NCBI GenBank assembly: GCA_910578885.1
Contig: CAJTSH010000059.1
Location: 1 to 14,331 of the forward strand
Source of the DNA: an uncultured Lachnospiraceae bacterium
GTDB lineage: Bacteria > Bacillota > Clostridia > Lachnospirales > Lachnospiraceae
Reading direction: 5' to 3'
Length of the DNA stretch: 14,331 nucleotides
Part shown: positions 1-5,935 of the stretch, piece after piece
How the letters are laid out: every line of letters starts with the position of its first letter
Position numbering within the stretch: the stretch's first letter is position 1
Translations under genes and position numbers: made by a program
The notes under the pieces: generated by a model
Database searches by the model: none
Told to the model about the DNA's origin: nothing
The model's input: the letters and a program-made list of their open reading frames with translations, nothing else

Positions 1-363
1 ATGGGAGGTGTTGGAAATGTCCTTGCGCCTAAATTGATTGCAGAGATTGGGGATGTGAGGAGATTCCATAGCGGAAAAGCCCTGATAGCCCACGCAGGAA
101 TAGACGCGCCGCCCTATCAGTCAGGGCAGTTTATGGGGACAGAGAGGAAAATATCCAAGAGAGGTTCTTCCAGCCTGCGAAAGATTGGATATGAAGTGAT
201 GAGATGTCTGAAAACCCATAAAGAGCCAGCAGACGCAGCAGTGTATAGATTTATTTTGAAGAAAGAAAGAGAAGGAAAGTCAAAACGTGCAGCAAAAATA
301 GCGGGATTAAATAAATTCCTTAGGATTTATTATGCACGTGTGATGGAAGTATACCAGAATTAA
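1..363 (+). CDS. IS110-family transposase (bridge-RNA-guided recombinase), C-terminal part, cut by window edge
   Basis: The 120 visible residues match the Transposase_20 half of IS110-family recombinases. They start in the helix-hairpin-helix-like stretch (GVGNVLAPKLIAEIGD), run through AGIDAPPYQSGQF, and reach GSSSLRK near residue 56, where the family's catalytic serine is expected. The N-terminal RuvC-like DEDD domain lies before base 1, so the ATG at base 1 is probably an internal Met and the gene is partial only because of the window. Family knowledge: these enzymes insert a circular intermediate without terminal inverted repeats, guided by a structured RNA encoded in the element's non-coding end. 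The element's right end cannot be placed by eye. The following 80 bases contain a hairpin, and a terminator and a broken ABC-F start come next. Family assignment is firm; whether the copy is active is unknown. Confidence 0.88.
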   Translation: MGGVGNVLAPKLIAEIGDVRRFHSGKALIAHAGIDAPPYQSGQFMGTERKISKRGSSSLRKIGYEVMRCLKTHKEPADAAVYRFILKKEREGKSKRAAKIAGLNKFLRIYYARVMEVYQN

Positions 364-383
364 AAAGAACTAAAGCAGAGAAT

Positions 384-419
384 ACGACAGACCGGATTTT
401 CCACCGGTCTAATCGTCGT
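384..419 (+). other. Hairpin just after the IS110 transposase
   Basis: AGACCGG (389-395) pairs with CCGGTCT (404-410). ACGAC (384-388) and GTCGT (415-419) can extend the stem past a small bulge. It starts 21 bases after the stop codon and is followed by an A/T-rich run rather than a clean U-tract. It may be the structured right end of the IS110 element or a weak terminator. Confidence 0.45.
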
Positions 420-446
420 GGAAAAAATTCATATTAAAAATTTATA

Positions 447-488
447 AAAAACCTGCTAAAAAGTCTTGACTTTTGTTAGCAGGTTTTT
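447..488 (+). terminator. Strong intrinsic terminator, possible former attenuator
   Basis: The outer stem AAAAACCTGCTAA (447-459) pairs with TTAGCAGGTTTTT (476-488). The loop holds a further stem AAAGT/ACTTT around CTTG, giving a nearly continuous hairpin of about 18 bp ending in five Ts. The T-run directly touches an ATG (489) that opens an ABC-F-like reading frame, the same arrangement as in front of the intact ABC-F gene at 2162. It may now end transcription from the IS110 transposase, but its position fits the relic of an attenuator. Confidence 0.75.
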
Positions 489-563
489 ATGGCAGAAAAT
501 AAAATACTTTTATCAGGAATGAATAATGCTATAACAAAAGCGTTGAATAAAAAAGCGATATAA
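489..563 (+). pseudogene. Vestige of an ABC-F gene start (24 codons)
   Basis: The frame begins MAENKILLSG, against MAENKILLTG in the intact ABC-F protein at 2162. The DNA around both ATGs matches over about 35 bases from the T-run before the start, with only a few mismatches, so this is unlikely to be chance. After codon 10 the resemblance stops and the frame ends 14 codons later. No Walker motifs follow. The simplest reading is that a second ABC-F gene with its leader once stood here and was deleted, or that a partial duplication left only the start. It could still be translated as a 24-residue peptide, but nothing suggests a function. Confidence 0.55.
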
Positions 564-571
564 AGTACAAT
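543..571 (+). promoter_or_regulatory. Promoter candidate for the PIN toxin module
   Basis: TTGAAT (543-548) and TACAAT (566-571) are separated by exactly 17 bases. The expected start of transcription is about 65 bases before the ATG at 644. It lies partly inside the tail of the vestigial ABC-F frame, consistent with this region having been pieced together. Confidence 0.5.
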
Positions 572-643
572 ATTTATAAGAAAATAAGGTGTTTCAGAAA
601 CTGACAGTATCTAAAAGAATTTGAAAGTGGGGAACTGAAGGAA

Positions 644-1080
644 ATGAAAATCTATCTGGATAATTGTTGTTATAACAGACCGTTTGATGATCAGACGCAG
701 GAGCGAATTCATTTAGAGAGTGAAGCGATACTGACGGTTTTACAACGGGGCAATCTGGAATATATAAAATTGTGGGAAGTGATGTGTTGCAACTTGAGAT
801 AGAGCGCATGCACGATGAGGTAAAAAAGCAGCGGGTAAAAGATTTATACAAAGTTTCAGATATGCATATATTTTATAGCGAACAGATTAAAGAACGTGCA
901 AGAGAAATTAGAAAACAATCAAGAATTAAGACGTTTGACAGTCTGCATATTGCATCAGCAGAGGTGGGGGAGGCAGATGTGATGTTGACTACAGATGATA
1001 AACTGGAAAAAATGTCGGGAAAGCTTGACTTAAAAATTAAAGTAATGAATCCGTTAAAGTTTGCATGGGAGGTGATTTAG
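644..1080 (+). pseudogene. PIN-domain (VapC-like) toxin, frameshifted
   Basis: The first half is read from ATG 644 as MKIYLDNCCYNRPFDD and onward, a typical PIN start with the first acidic residue in YLDN. That frame stops at 800-802 after 52 codons. From about 766 the domain continues in another frame: IVGSDVLQLEI, then DSLHIASAE and LTTDDKL, which carry the other acidic residues of the nuclease site, to the stop at 1078-1080. Removing two bases from the TATATA run (761-766) restores one frame reading EYKIVGSDVL, so the break is probably a +2 slip in a dinucleotide repeat. A GTG at 772 could start the second half, but that product would lack the first catalytic Asp. PIN toxins of TA modules are RNases. 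No antitoxin gene is seen upstream; the small gene at 1081 is the likely partner. Family is clear, inactivation probable. Confidence 0.8.
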
Positions 1081-1275
1081 ATGTTGAATATTAATTTAAA
1101 TAATCCAATTGAGATTCGAACAGTTGGAATGCAGGCGCTCAAAGATGTTTTAGGACCTGTGGGAATGGTGCGGTTTATGCAGCAATTTGATTTGGGATAT
1201 GGAGATTACACAAAGGAAAGACAAAATGAACCGGATGAGGATTTTGACGAAATTGATGCTTTGTTGAAAATGTAA
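1081..1275 (+). CDS. Small protein paired with the PIN toxin, putative antitoxin
   Basis: The 64-residue product begins directly after the toxin's stop codon. Its ribosome binding site GGAGGTGAT (1068-1076) lies inside the toxin's last codons, so translation was coupled to the toxin. The sequence has a basic/hydrophobic first half (PIEIRTVGMQALKDVLGPVG), a central MVRFMQQFDLGYGDYTKER segment and a very acidic tail (EPDEDFDEIDALL). No DNA-binding fold is recognised. The position, the acidity and my recollection of similar small proteins beside PIN genes in Firmicutes suggest an antitoxin in the less common toxin-first order. That role is inferred. The frame is intact although the toxin is broken, as expected if losing the antitoxin first would be harmful. 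Confidence 0.65.
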   Translation: MLNINLNNPIEIRTVGMQALKDVLGPVGMVRFMQQFDLGYGDYTKERQNEPDEDFDEIDALLKM

Positions 1276-1366
1276 AAAGAAAAGCTATGAGGTAATTGTG
1301 CAACGTGGCATTGTACAATTGCATCAAATTTTTATAGGCCTATGCAAAGTCTTTGGCATTCCATAA

Positions 1367-1747
1367 AATGGCAGTATTACAGAAAAATGTACTGCTTGCG
1401 GTAATATTAGGAGCAATAAAGAAATTTCCTCTGTAAAAACAGTAGCTTTGAAATCTTCTTCATATACTTATAACGGAAAAGCAAAGAAACTAGCCGTTAC
1501 AGTAAAGGATTCCAATGGAAAGATAATCGGTAATGGCAATTATACAGTTGCATATCAGAACAATGTGAAAGTTGGAAAAGCAACCGCAACAAAAAAAGTG
1601 AAAAAGAACTCAACCACAAAGCTGACTGTCAAAAAATTAAAACATAAGAAAAAATATTATGTCAGAGTTAGGACATATAAGGTGGTGAAGGGAAAGAAAT
1701 ACTGCTCAAGCTGGTCAAAGGGTAAAACGGTGACAATCAAGAAATAG
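1367..1747 (+). pseudogene. C-terminal scrap of a repeat-bearing surface protein, internally deleted
   Basis: The open frame runs from 1367, just after an in-frame TAA, and reads SITEKCTACGNI, then SSYTYNGKAKKLAVTVKDSNGK and a NYTVAYQNNVKVGKAT segment. These resemble the cysteine-pair linker and Ig-like repeat of large secreted proteins in Lachnospiraceae. After GKATATKK it switches to STTKLTVKKLKHKKKYYVRVRTYK and WSKGKTVTIKK, typical of the end of a fibronectin type III-like domain. The end of the Ig-like unit and the start of the next domain are missing, so the two halves appear joined by an in-frame deletion. No signal peptide, ribosome binding site or proper start is present (TTG 1448 is only the first start-like codon of a longer open frame). 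The strongly basic, Lys-rich end is usual for such C-termini. Confidence 0.65.
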
Positions 1748-1816
1748 GACGTTGGTTATGAATTTTTTTCAAGAAACCGATAGACGACCAGTGCAAGGAA
1801 ACAGACCAATCATGGC

Positions 1817-1844
1817 TTGACAAGATACTTTTTCATGATATAAT
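1817..1844 (+). promoter_or_regulatory. Consensus sigma-A promoter for the ABC-F leader transcript
   Basis: Perfect TTGACA (1817-1822) and perfect TATAAT (1839-1844) are 16 bases apart. Transcription would start near 1851, giving an untranslated leader of about 310 nt before the ABC-F ATG at 2162. So strong a promoter, unaccompanied by an operator-like palindrome, fits control by attenuation downstream rather than by a repressor. Confidence 0.8.
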
Positions 1845-1911
1845 CAAAGAAGCATGTAGCTTAAAGTGTGATTTACAATTAGAAAGGTGTGATCAGTAAG
1901 TTGAGAATGTA

Positions 1912-2073
1912 ATGATGACTCGGATAAATGAAGATGGTAGTGAAGTCTTATCAATTATTGATGAGAAATATTTTTTGTACCATTTCGTTCAGTCATTACG
2001 TTCTTGCTTCTTTGAAATAGTCATGCGAAGTGTGCGTTTGCCTTATATCAGAGTGCGCTTTGTGAGACGGTAA
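1912..2073 (+). CDS. Leader peptide ORF upstream of the ABC-F gene
   Basis: An ORF of 53 codons starts at tandem ATGs (1912, 1915) inside the ABC-F leader. An internal in-frame ATG at 2023 would give the 16-residue peptide MRSVRLPYIRVRFVRR. Both end at TAA 2071-2073, whose last base starts a hairpin (2073-2080 with 2100-2107). The C-terminus is strongly basic and contains Arg-Val-Arg; Arg/Lys-X-Arg/Lys motifs are known macrolide-dependent arrest sites in erm leader peptides. The 5' strand of the antiterminator (1979-1992) lies inside the longer ORF. No good ribosome binding site precedes either start; AGAAAGG (1881-1887) is too far from 1912. The ORF is certain as a reading frame, but its translation and role as a sensor are inferred. 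Confidence 0.5.
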   Translation: MMTRINEDGSEVLSIIDEKYFLYHFVQSLRSCFFEIVMRSVRLPYIRVRFVRR

Positions 2074-2145
2074 CTGTCTGTGTTGGAATCTATCTGCATC
2101 AGACAGTATATGGCAGGAAAGCGAATCTCTTCTGAACGAAATGGT
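1979..2145 (+). promoter_or_regulatory. Antiterminator pairing of the ABC-F attenuator
   Basis: ACCATTTCGTTCAG (1979-1992) is a perfect 14-base complement of CTGAACGAAATGGT (2132-2145). The second segment covers half of the terminator's 5' arm, its loop and the first bases of its 3' arm, so the two structures exclude each other. With the antiterminator formed, the ribosome binding site at 2149-2154 is free. A separate perfect 8-bp hairpin, ACTGTCTG (2073-2080) with CAGACAGT (2100-2107), lies within the enclosed loop. AGATGGT (1932-1938) could pair with 1979-1985 as a weak third, competing helix. Confidence 0.72.
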
Positions 2146-2161
2146 TCAGGAGGGATTTTTT
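2124..2161 (+). terminator. Attenuator terminator that also hides the ABC-F ribosome binding site
   Basis: AATCTCTTCTGAAC (2124-2137) pairs with GTTCAGGAGGGATT (2144-2157) over 14 bp including three G-U pairs, with the loop GAAATG, followed by a run of Ts up to the ATG at 2162. The 3' arm contains the ribosome binding site GGAGGG (2149-2154), so the hairpin can block both elongation and translation. Such attenuators are well known in front of antibiotic-inducible ABC-F and erm genes. Confidence 0.78.
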
Positions 2162-3604
2162 ATGGCAGAAAATAAGATACTTTTAACAGGAGTAAAGCTT
2201 GAAAAGGAATATGGGGACCGGCAGCTGCTGAACATTGGGCGGTTGGAGATTTTAGACGGCGCCCGGATAGGACTGATAGGCAGGAACGGCGCCGGAAAGA
2301 GCACGTTACTAAAGATTTTAAGCGGTGAACTTGAGGCGGAGAAGGGAGTGGTAAAAAGAAACTGCGGTATTGCAGTGATTGCCCAGACCGGAGAGACAGA
2401 TGGTGAGGCGGACGGAAGATATATCAGTCAGATGCAGCTTCGAGACAGCGCCGTTAAAAGCGGAGGAGAGCGCACAAGGCTTGCAATCGCCGCAGCCTTT
2501 TCTAAACACGAGCCGCTTCTCTTTGCAGACGAGCCGACCACGAATCTGGATCTTGTCGGGATAGAACGGTTGGAGAGAATGATGAGTGGATACCGGGGAG
2601 CTATTGTTCTTGTATCCCATGACAGAGAATTTCTGGATAATGTCTGCAATCAGATTTGGGAGCTGGAGGATGGAAAGCTGCGGATATTTCCCGGAAATTA
2701 TTCGGATTTTCTGGAACAGAAAAGACGGGAGCGCACCCACGAGGAATTTGAGTATGAACAGTATCGAAAGGAAAAGCGGCGGATTGAGCGGAATATCATA
2801 CAGGTGAAGGAAGAAGCACGTCAGATGGGAAAACCGCCGCGGAGAATGGGGCAAAGTGAGTGGAAGTTGTATAAGGATACCGCTTCCATTCAGCAGGGAC
2901 ATGTGCAGAGCCGGGCAAAAGCGATGGATTCCCGTTTGCAGCATTTGGAAAAGAAAGAAAAGCCGAAGGAGCTTCCAAGGATTTCCATGAAGCTTTCGGA
3001 GACGGATAAAATCAGGGCAAGGAATGCGGCAAGAATCGAGCATTTGAGTGTTTTTTATGACGGATTTCCTGTATTATCGGATGTCTCCCTTGATATTCCC
3101 ACAGGAAAGAGAGTGTTTCTGACAGGGGCAAACGGAGCGGGAAAAAGCACGCTCATTCGTGCGCTGATGGAGCGCGGAGAACATGTTTCTATTACTTCCG
3201 AGGCGAAAATCGGGTATTTTTCCCAAGGTCAGGAAAATCTGAGGGAGGATAAAACGGTATTGGAAAATGTGGTGGAGACAGCCAAAGCTCCGGCGCATAT
3301 CTGCCGCGCAGTTCTGAAAAATCTGTATATGGATGAGGGGGATATCGGCAAAAGGGTATCGGTGCTTTCCGGAGGAGAGCGGGTAAAGACGGCTCTTGCA
3401 AAGCTGCTGGTATCGGATGTGAATTTTCTGATTCTGGATGAGCCGGCCAACCATATGGATGTATATACGATGGAGGGATTGGAAAAGCTGCTTTCCGATT
3501 ATGATGGTACTCTTTTAGCGGTCAGTCATGACAGAAAGATGGTGGAAAAGCTTGCAGATGAGATTTATGAAGTTGCAGATGGGATGATTTGGAAGCAGAA
3601 ATAG
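2162..3604 (+). CDS. ABC-F ATPase, ribosome-protection (antibiotic resistance) type
   Basis: This soluble twin-ATPase protein (480 aa) has no membrane segments. NBD1 has Walker A GRNGAGKS (40-47), signature SGGER (100-104), Walker B LLFADEP (119-125) and SHD (152-154). An Arg/Lys/Glu-rich, coiled-coil-like linker spans about 185-290. NBD2 has GANGAGKS (322-329), LSGGER (402-407), LILDEP and SHD (455-457). Both catalytic glutamates are present. NBD1 is compact, with about 53 residues between Walker A and signature, and the linker contains PRRMGQSEWKLYK, resembling Lsa/Vga-type proteins more than housekeeping EttA. These proteins bind the ribosomal E site and dislodge peptidyl-transferase-centre drugs. 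The start at 2162 is chosen over ATG 2141 because GGAGGG (2149-2154) lies 7 bases before it and 2141 is inside the terminator loop. The attenuated leader supports an inducible resistance role; the drug class cannot be read from sequence. Confidence 0.85.
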   Translation: MAENKILLTGVKLEKEYGDRQLLNIGRLEILDGARIGLIGRNGAGKSTLLKILSGELEAEKGVVKRNCGIAVIAQTGETDGEADGRYISQMQLRDSAVKSGGERTRLAIAAAFSKHEPLLFADEPTTNLDLVGIERLERMMSGYRGAIVLVSHDREFLDNVCNQIWELEDGKLRIFPGNYSDFLEQKRRERTHEEFEYEQYRKEKRRIERNIIQVKEEARQMGKPPRRMGQSEWKLYKDTASIQQGHVQSRAKAMDSRLQHLEKKEKPKELPRISMKLSETDKIRARNAARIEHLSVFYDGFPVLSDVSLDIPTGKRVFLTGANGAGKSTLIRALMERGEHVSITSEAKIGYFSQGQENLREDKTVLENVVETAKAPAHICRAVLKNLYMDEGDIGKRVSVLSGGERVKTALAKLLVSDVNFLILDEPANHMDVYTMEGLEKLLSDYDGTLLAVSHDRKMVEKLADEIYEVADGMIWKQK

Positions 3605-3626
3605 CGCTATGCGGTAGAATGAACCA

Positions 3627-3749
3627 TGATTCGGGTGTCAAAAGCGCCTTTGGCGTCAGCTCTATACCAGATATTGCTATTGCGTGCGGACCCGCATATC
3701 AATATCTGGTATAGAGCCGGTGCGCTGCACCTTTTTGACACCCGAATCA
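3627..3749. repeat. 123-bp nested palindrome able to form a four-way cruciform
   Basis: The outer arms TGATTCGGGTGTCAAAA (3627-3643) and its complement (3733-3749) match over 17 bp without mismatch. Inside them is a second perfect stem of 18 bp, GCTCTATACCAGATATTG (3659-3676) with 3700-3717. Between outer and inner stem each side has its own small hairpin: CGCC-ttt-GGCG on the left (from 3645) and GGTGC-gct-GCACC on the right (from 3719). TGCG/CGCA (3685-3688, 3693-3696) caps the inner stem. Both outer arms carry TTGACA facing outward. It starts 22 bases after the ABC-F stop and may act as a terminator, but no U-tract follows. A small non-autonomous mobile or REP-like element is plausible. 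Confidence 0.8.
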
Positions 3750-3819
3750 GTCATAGAAAATAAAATATTACGCTTCCAACCTTCATATACTAAGTATGAA
3801 AGAGTATGGGCGTGATGCT

Positions 3820-4860
3820 ATGGATTATGGAAAAAAAATGAAAAAGGGCATCCTGCTGGAATTACTTGCAATGGTGATTCTGGTGGGCGCTGCCGTTCAG
3901 ACAGAAGCGTATAACAAGAAGAGCGTATCCGTAACGAGTGATGGGTATATTAAATGGGTGGATTTCAATGTCAGTTATGAAGCATTGTCTCTTGCCTATA
4001 AGATGGATGTGGATACCTATGGGGAGCCGGTACATATAAACTGGATAGAGCTGCTTGCTTACGCTGCCGCTAAGAGTGGCGGAGAATTTAAAAGCAGCGC
4101 TCTGGATGATATGGAGAATGCGAAAGAGAAGCTGGTAGAAGAGGGTGTTACGATGGCTGAACTGACAAAGGATTTGAAATATTATTCCTATTATCTGGAG
4201 GCTTATACGGCGGTGCTGTCCGGATACGTGGGAGAATATGAAATTGAGACCGGAGAAAAGGATGGGGAGCCGATATATGAGAAATGCTATGGGCTCAAGG
4301 CATTTTCACCGATTGCAAAGGGATTTGAGTACCGGGATTATGATGATTTCGGGGTGGCGAGGAGTTTTGGATATAAAAGGGAGCATTTAGGGCATGATAT
4401 GATGGGGCAGATCGGTACGCCGATTATAGCAGTAGAATCAGGCTATGTAGAAGCTCTGGGATGGAACCGTTATGGCGGATGGCGCATCGGGATCAGGAGT
4501 TTCGACAAGAAACGCTATTATTATTATGCCCATCTGCGTCAGAACTACCCCTATGCAAAATGGCTGGCGGAGGGCAGTGAGGTACAGGCGGGGGATGTGA
4601 TTGGCTATATGGGTCACACCGGCTATAGTGATACGGAAAATGTTAATAACATTGATGAGGTGCACCTGCATTTCGGCATACAGCTTATCTTTGATGAATC
4701 CCAGAAGGATGGTAATACGGAAATTTGGATTAATCCCTATGAATTGACGCGTTTCCTGTGTAAAAATAGAAGCGAGGTACATAAAATCGAAGAGACAAAA
4801 GAGTGGGAGCGCACTGTTCACATGAAGGAAGAAATAGAAAAGGAACCGGAAGAGAAGTAG
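3820..4860 (+). CDS. Secreted M23-family peptidoglycan endopeptidase
   Basis: The product has 346 residues when started at ATG 3820. An N-terminal signal segment (KKMKKGILLELLAMVILVGAAVQTEA) is followed by about 150 residues of unassigned helical sequence and a LytM/M23 zinc peptidase domain near residues 170-310. The metal and catalytic residues are visible: HLGHD (H189, D193), then GTPIIAVESGYV, the tyrosine-rich YYYYAHL, and HLHFG (H282, H284). These enzymes cut peptide cross-links in the wall. The Glu/Lys-rich tail has no anchor. Start choice: GGGCGTGAT (3808-3816) before 3820 resembles a ribosome binding site, whereas ATG 3796 has none and ATG 3838 only a weak GGA. A gene for a lytic transglycosylase follows 130 bases later, suggesting that the two act together in wall turnover. 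Confidence 0.82.
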   Translation: MDYGKKMKKGILLELLAMVILVGAAVQTEAYNKKSVSVTSDGYIKWVDFNVSYEALSLAYKMDVDTYGEPVHINWIELLAYAAAKSGGEFKSSALDDMENAKEKLVEEGVTMAELTKDLKYYSYYLEAYTAVLSGYVGEYEIETGEKDGEPIYEKCYGLKAFSPIAKGFEYRDYDDFGVARSFGYKREHLGHDMMGQIGTPIIAVESGYVEALGWNRYGGWRIGIRSFDKKRYYYYAHLRQNYPYAKWLAEGSEVQAGDVIGYMGHTGYSDTENVNNIDEVHLHFGIQLIFDESQKDGNTEIWINPYELTRFLCKNRSEVHKIEETKEWERTVHMKEEIEKEPEEK

Positions 4861-4990
4861 TATCAGGAATAAGGAATCCATTAAAAGCCCCAAAATCATA
4901 CATTTTTCTGAAGTATTTGTTTAATTAGTCATAAAAATGGGGAAACTTGCATATATAAAAGGTTGTAAGTTTTTTTTTGGAGGAAAATGT

Positions 4991-5506
4991 ATGAGAAAAA
5001 AGGGCGTTAAATTTGCGGCAGGAATGTTAGCACTAATGATGATGGCAGGAGTTTTTATAAGTAGACCAATAATGCTGGATGCGGCAGATATACAGTCGGA
5101 AGAAACCTGGATTCCTGTAGAATATCAGGAATATTGCGAAGAGATCGGGGCGAAATATGGTCTGTCGCCAGAACTTTTAATTGCGGTTATAGAAAAGGAA
5201 TCCTCAGGACAACCTCAGGTATACAATAAAAACTGTAAGGGTTTGATGCAGATCAATGAACCATATCACAGGGATCGTATGAAAAAGCTTGGAGTTACAA
5301 ATATTTATGACCCTTACGGAAATATTATGCTGGGGGCAGATTATCTGCAGCAGTTGTTTGTAATGTATCAGGATCCGGGAACTGTGCTGATGGTGTACAA
5401 TGGTTCTTCTAAAGCAGTAAGGCGGGGGTTAAATGCAGATTATACGGAATATGCAGACAGTATTTTGAAGCGGACAGCCTTATTAGAAAAAATTCATGGA
5501 AAGTAG
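4991..5506 (+). CDS. Small secreted lytic transglycosylase (SLT/lysozyme-like)
   Basis: The 171-residue product has a signal peptide or N-terminal anchor (RKKGVKFAAGMLALMMMAGVFI) and a single SLT domain from about residue 45. Hallmarks are the catalytic Glu in AVIEKESSG (E70), the GLMQIN motif (84-89), NIMLGADYL and the VYNGS segment. Such enzymes cleave the MurNAc-GlcNAc bond to leave 1,6-anhydro ends. The start is set by GGAGG (4979-4983), 7 bases before ATG 4991; an upstream in-frame ATG at 4937 lacks a ribosome binding site and would spoil the signal peptide. The protein is close to minimal length for the family and has no wall-binding repeats. It lies just after the M23 gene on the same strand. 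Confidence 0.88.
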   Translation: MRKKGVKFAAGMLALMMMAGVFISRPIMLDAADIQSEETWIPVEYQEYCEEIGAKYGLSPELLIAVIEKESSGQPQVYNKNCKGLMQINEPYHRDRMKKLGVTNIYDPYGNIMLGADYLQQLFVMYQDPGTVLMVYNGSSKAVRRGLNADYTEYADSILKRTALLEKIHGK

Positions 5507-5538
5507 TTTTAGAAAATAGTAGCAAAATGTGGGAAAAT

Positions 5539-5567
5539 TTGTTACTATAGTAAGTAGAAAGTACGAT
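5539..5567 (+). promoter_or_regulatory. Promoter candidate with overlapping 12-bp palindrome
   Basis: TTGTTA (5539-5544) and TACGAT (5562-5567) are 17 bases apart. The perfect palindrome TTACTATAGTAA (5542-5553) overlaps the -35 end and the spacer, where a repressor would block polymerase. The leader to ATG 5590 would be very short, so the exact start of transcription is doubtful. Confidence 0.4.
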
Positions 5568-5589
5568 AGAGAAGGAGCAGGGGCAGAGG

Positions 5590-5826
5590 ATGACATGTAA
5601 ATCGGCAAATATTATAAGTATTGAGGAACCGGACTTTGGCTGTGAAGGAAGACCGGAGGAACAAACTATTTTAAACCGGATTTTATTGGAGACAGAGGAA
5701 GACGGACAGCAGGTGGAACTGGAGGTTGAGGAAGATTGCCTTCTTCGTATGGGATTAAAACAGGGTATGCGGGTAAATCTACTGATACATACGGATGGTA
5801 CGGCAATGATTCAGAAGCAGGGCTAG
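5590..5826 (+). CDS. Small acidic protein of unknown function
   Basis: The 78-residue product is not assigned to any named family. It is acidic, with three Cys (C3, C18 and C49), a distinctive IISIEEPDFGCEGRPEEQ segment near the start and an ELEVEEDCLLRMGLKQGMRVNLLI segment that looks like a small beta-rich fold. It has no signal peptide and no membrane segment. AAGGAG (5572-5577) precedes the ATG by 12 bases and GAGG abuts it, so translation is plausible. A terminator (5856-5884) separates it from the ABC exporter genes, but the gap is short and read-through is possible. I have a vague memory of similar short Lachnospiraceae proteins with the DFGCEG motif, but cannot give a function. Confidence 0.6.
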   Translation: MTCKSANIISIEEPDFGCEGRPEEQTILNRILLETEEDGQQVELEVEEDCLLRMGLKQGMRVNLLIHTDGTAMIQKQG

Positions 5827-5855
5827 TGCATGACGCACCGGAAGACAAGAGCAGG

Positions 5856-5884
5856 AATATGGCGTATTTTGCGCCATATTTTTT
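5856..5884 (+). terminator. Intrinsic terminator after the 78-residue gene
   Basis: AATATGGCG (5856-5864) pairs with CGCCATATT (5872-5880) around a 7-base loop, followed by four more Ts. A small inverted repeat CGTAT-agcg-ATACG (5885-5898) follows at once and could be an operator for the exporter genes; no convincing -35/-10 pair was found there. Confidence 0.8.
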
Positions 5885-5935
5885 CGTATAGCGATACGTA
5901 TTTACCTGTATGGTTTTAGGAAAGGAAAAATCTAC

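Noticed and set aside
772..1080. Separate intact gene starting at GTG 772
   Set aside because: It is the second part of the PIN domain; the first part, with the first catalytic Asp, lies just upstream in another frame.
2141..2161. ABC-F start at the upstream ATG (MVQEGFF)
   Set aside because: This ATG is in the terminator loop without a ribosome binding site; GGAGGG fits the ATG at 2162, and the vestige at 489 also begins at MAENK.
2318..3043. Long antisense ORF over the ABC-F gene, and similar antisense frames over the exporter and nag genes
   Set aside because: They mirror the codon structure of clear genes on the other strand, have no ribosome binding sites, and show no recognisable domains.
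3620..3756. Target-site duplication flanking the nested palindrome
   Set aside because: The flanks share only CAT next to the arms, too short to count.
3735..3766. Promoter TTGACA...TAAAAT for the M23 gene
   Set aside because: The spacer is 20 bases, too long for a normal promoter; the TTGACA belongs to the palindrome arm. No better promoter was found there.
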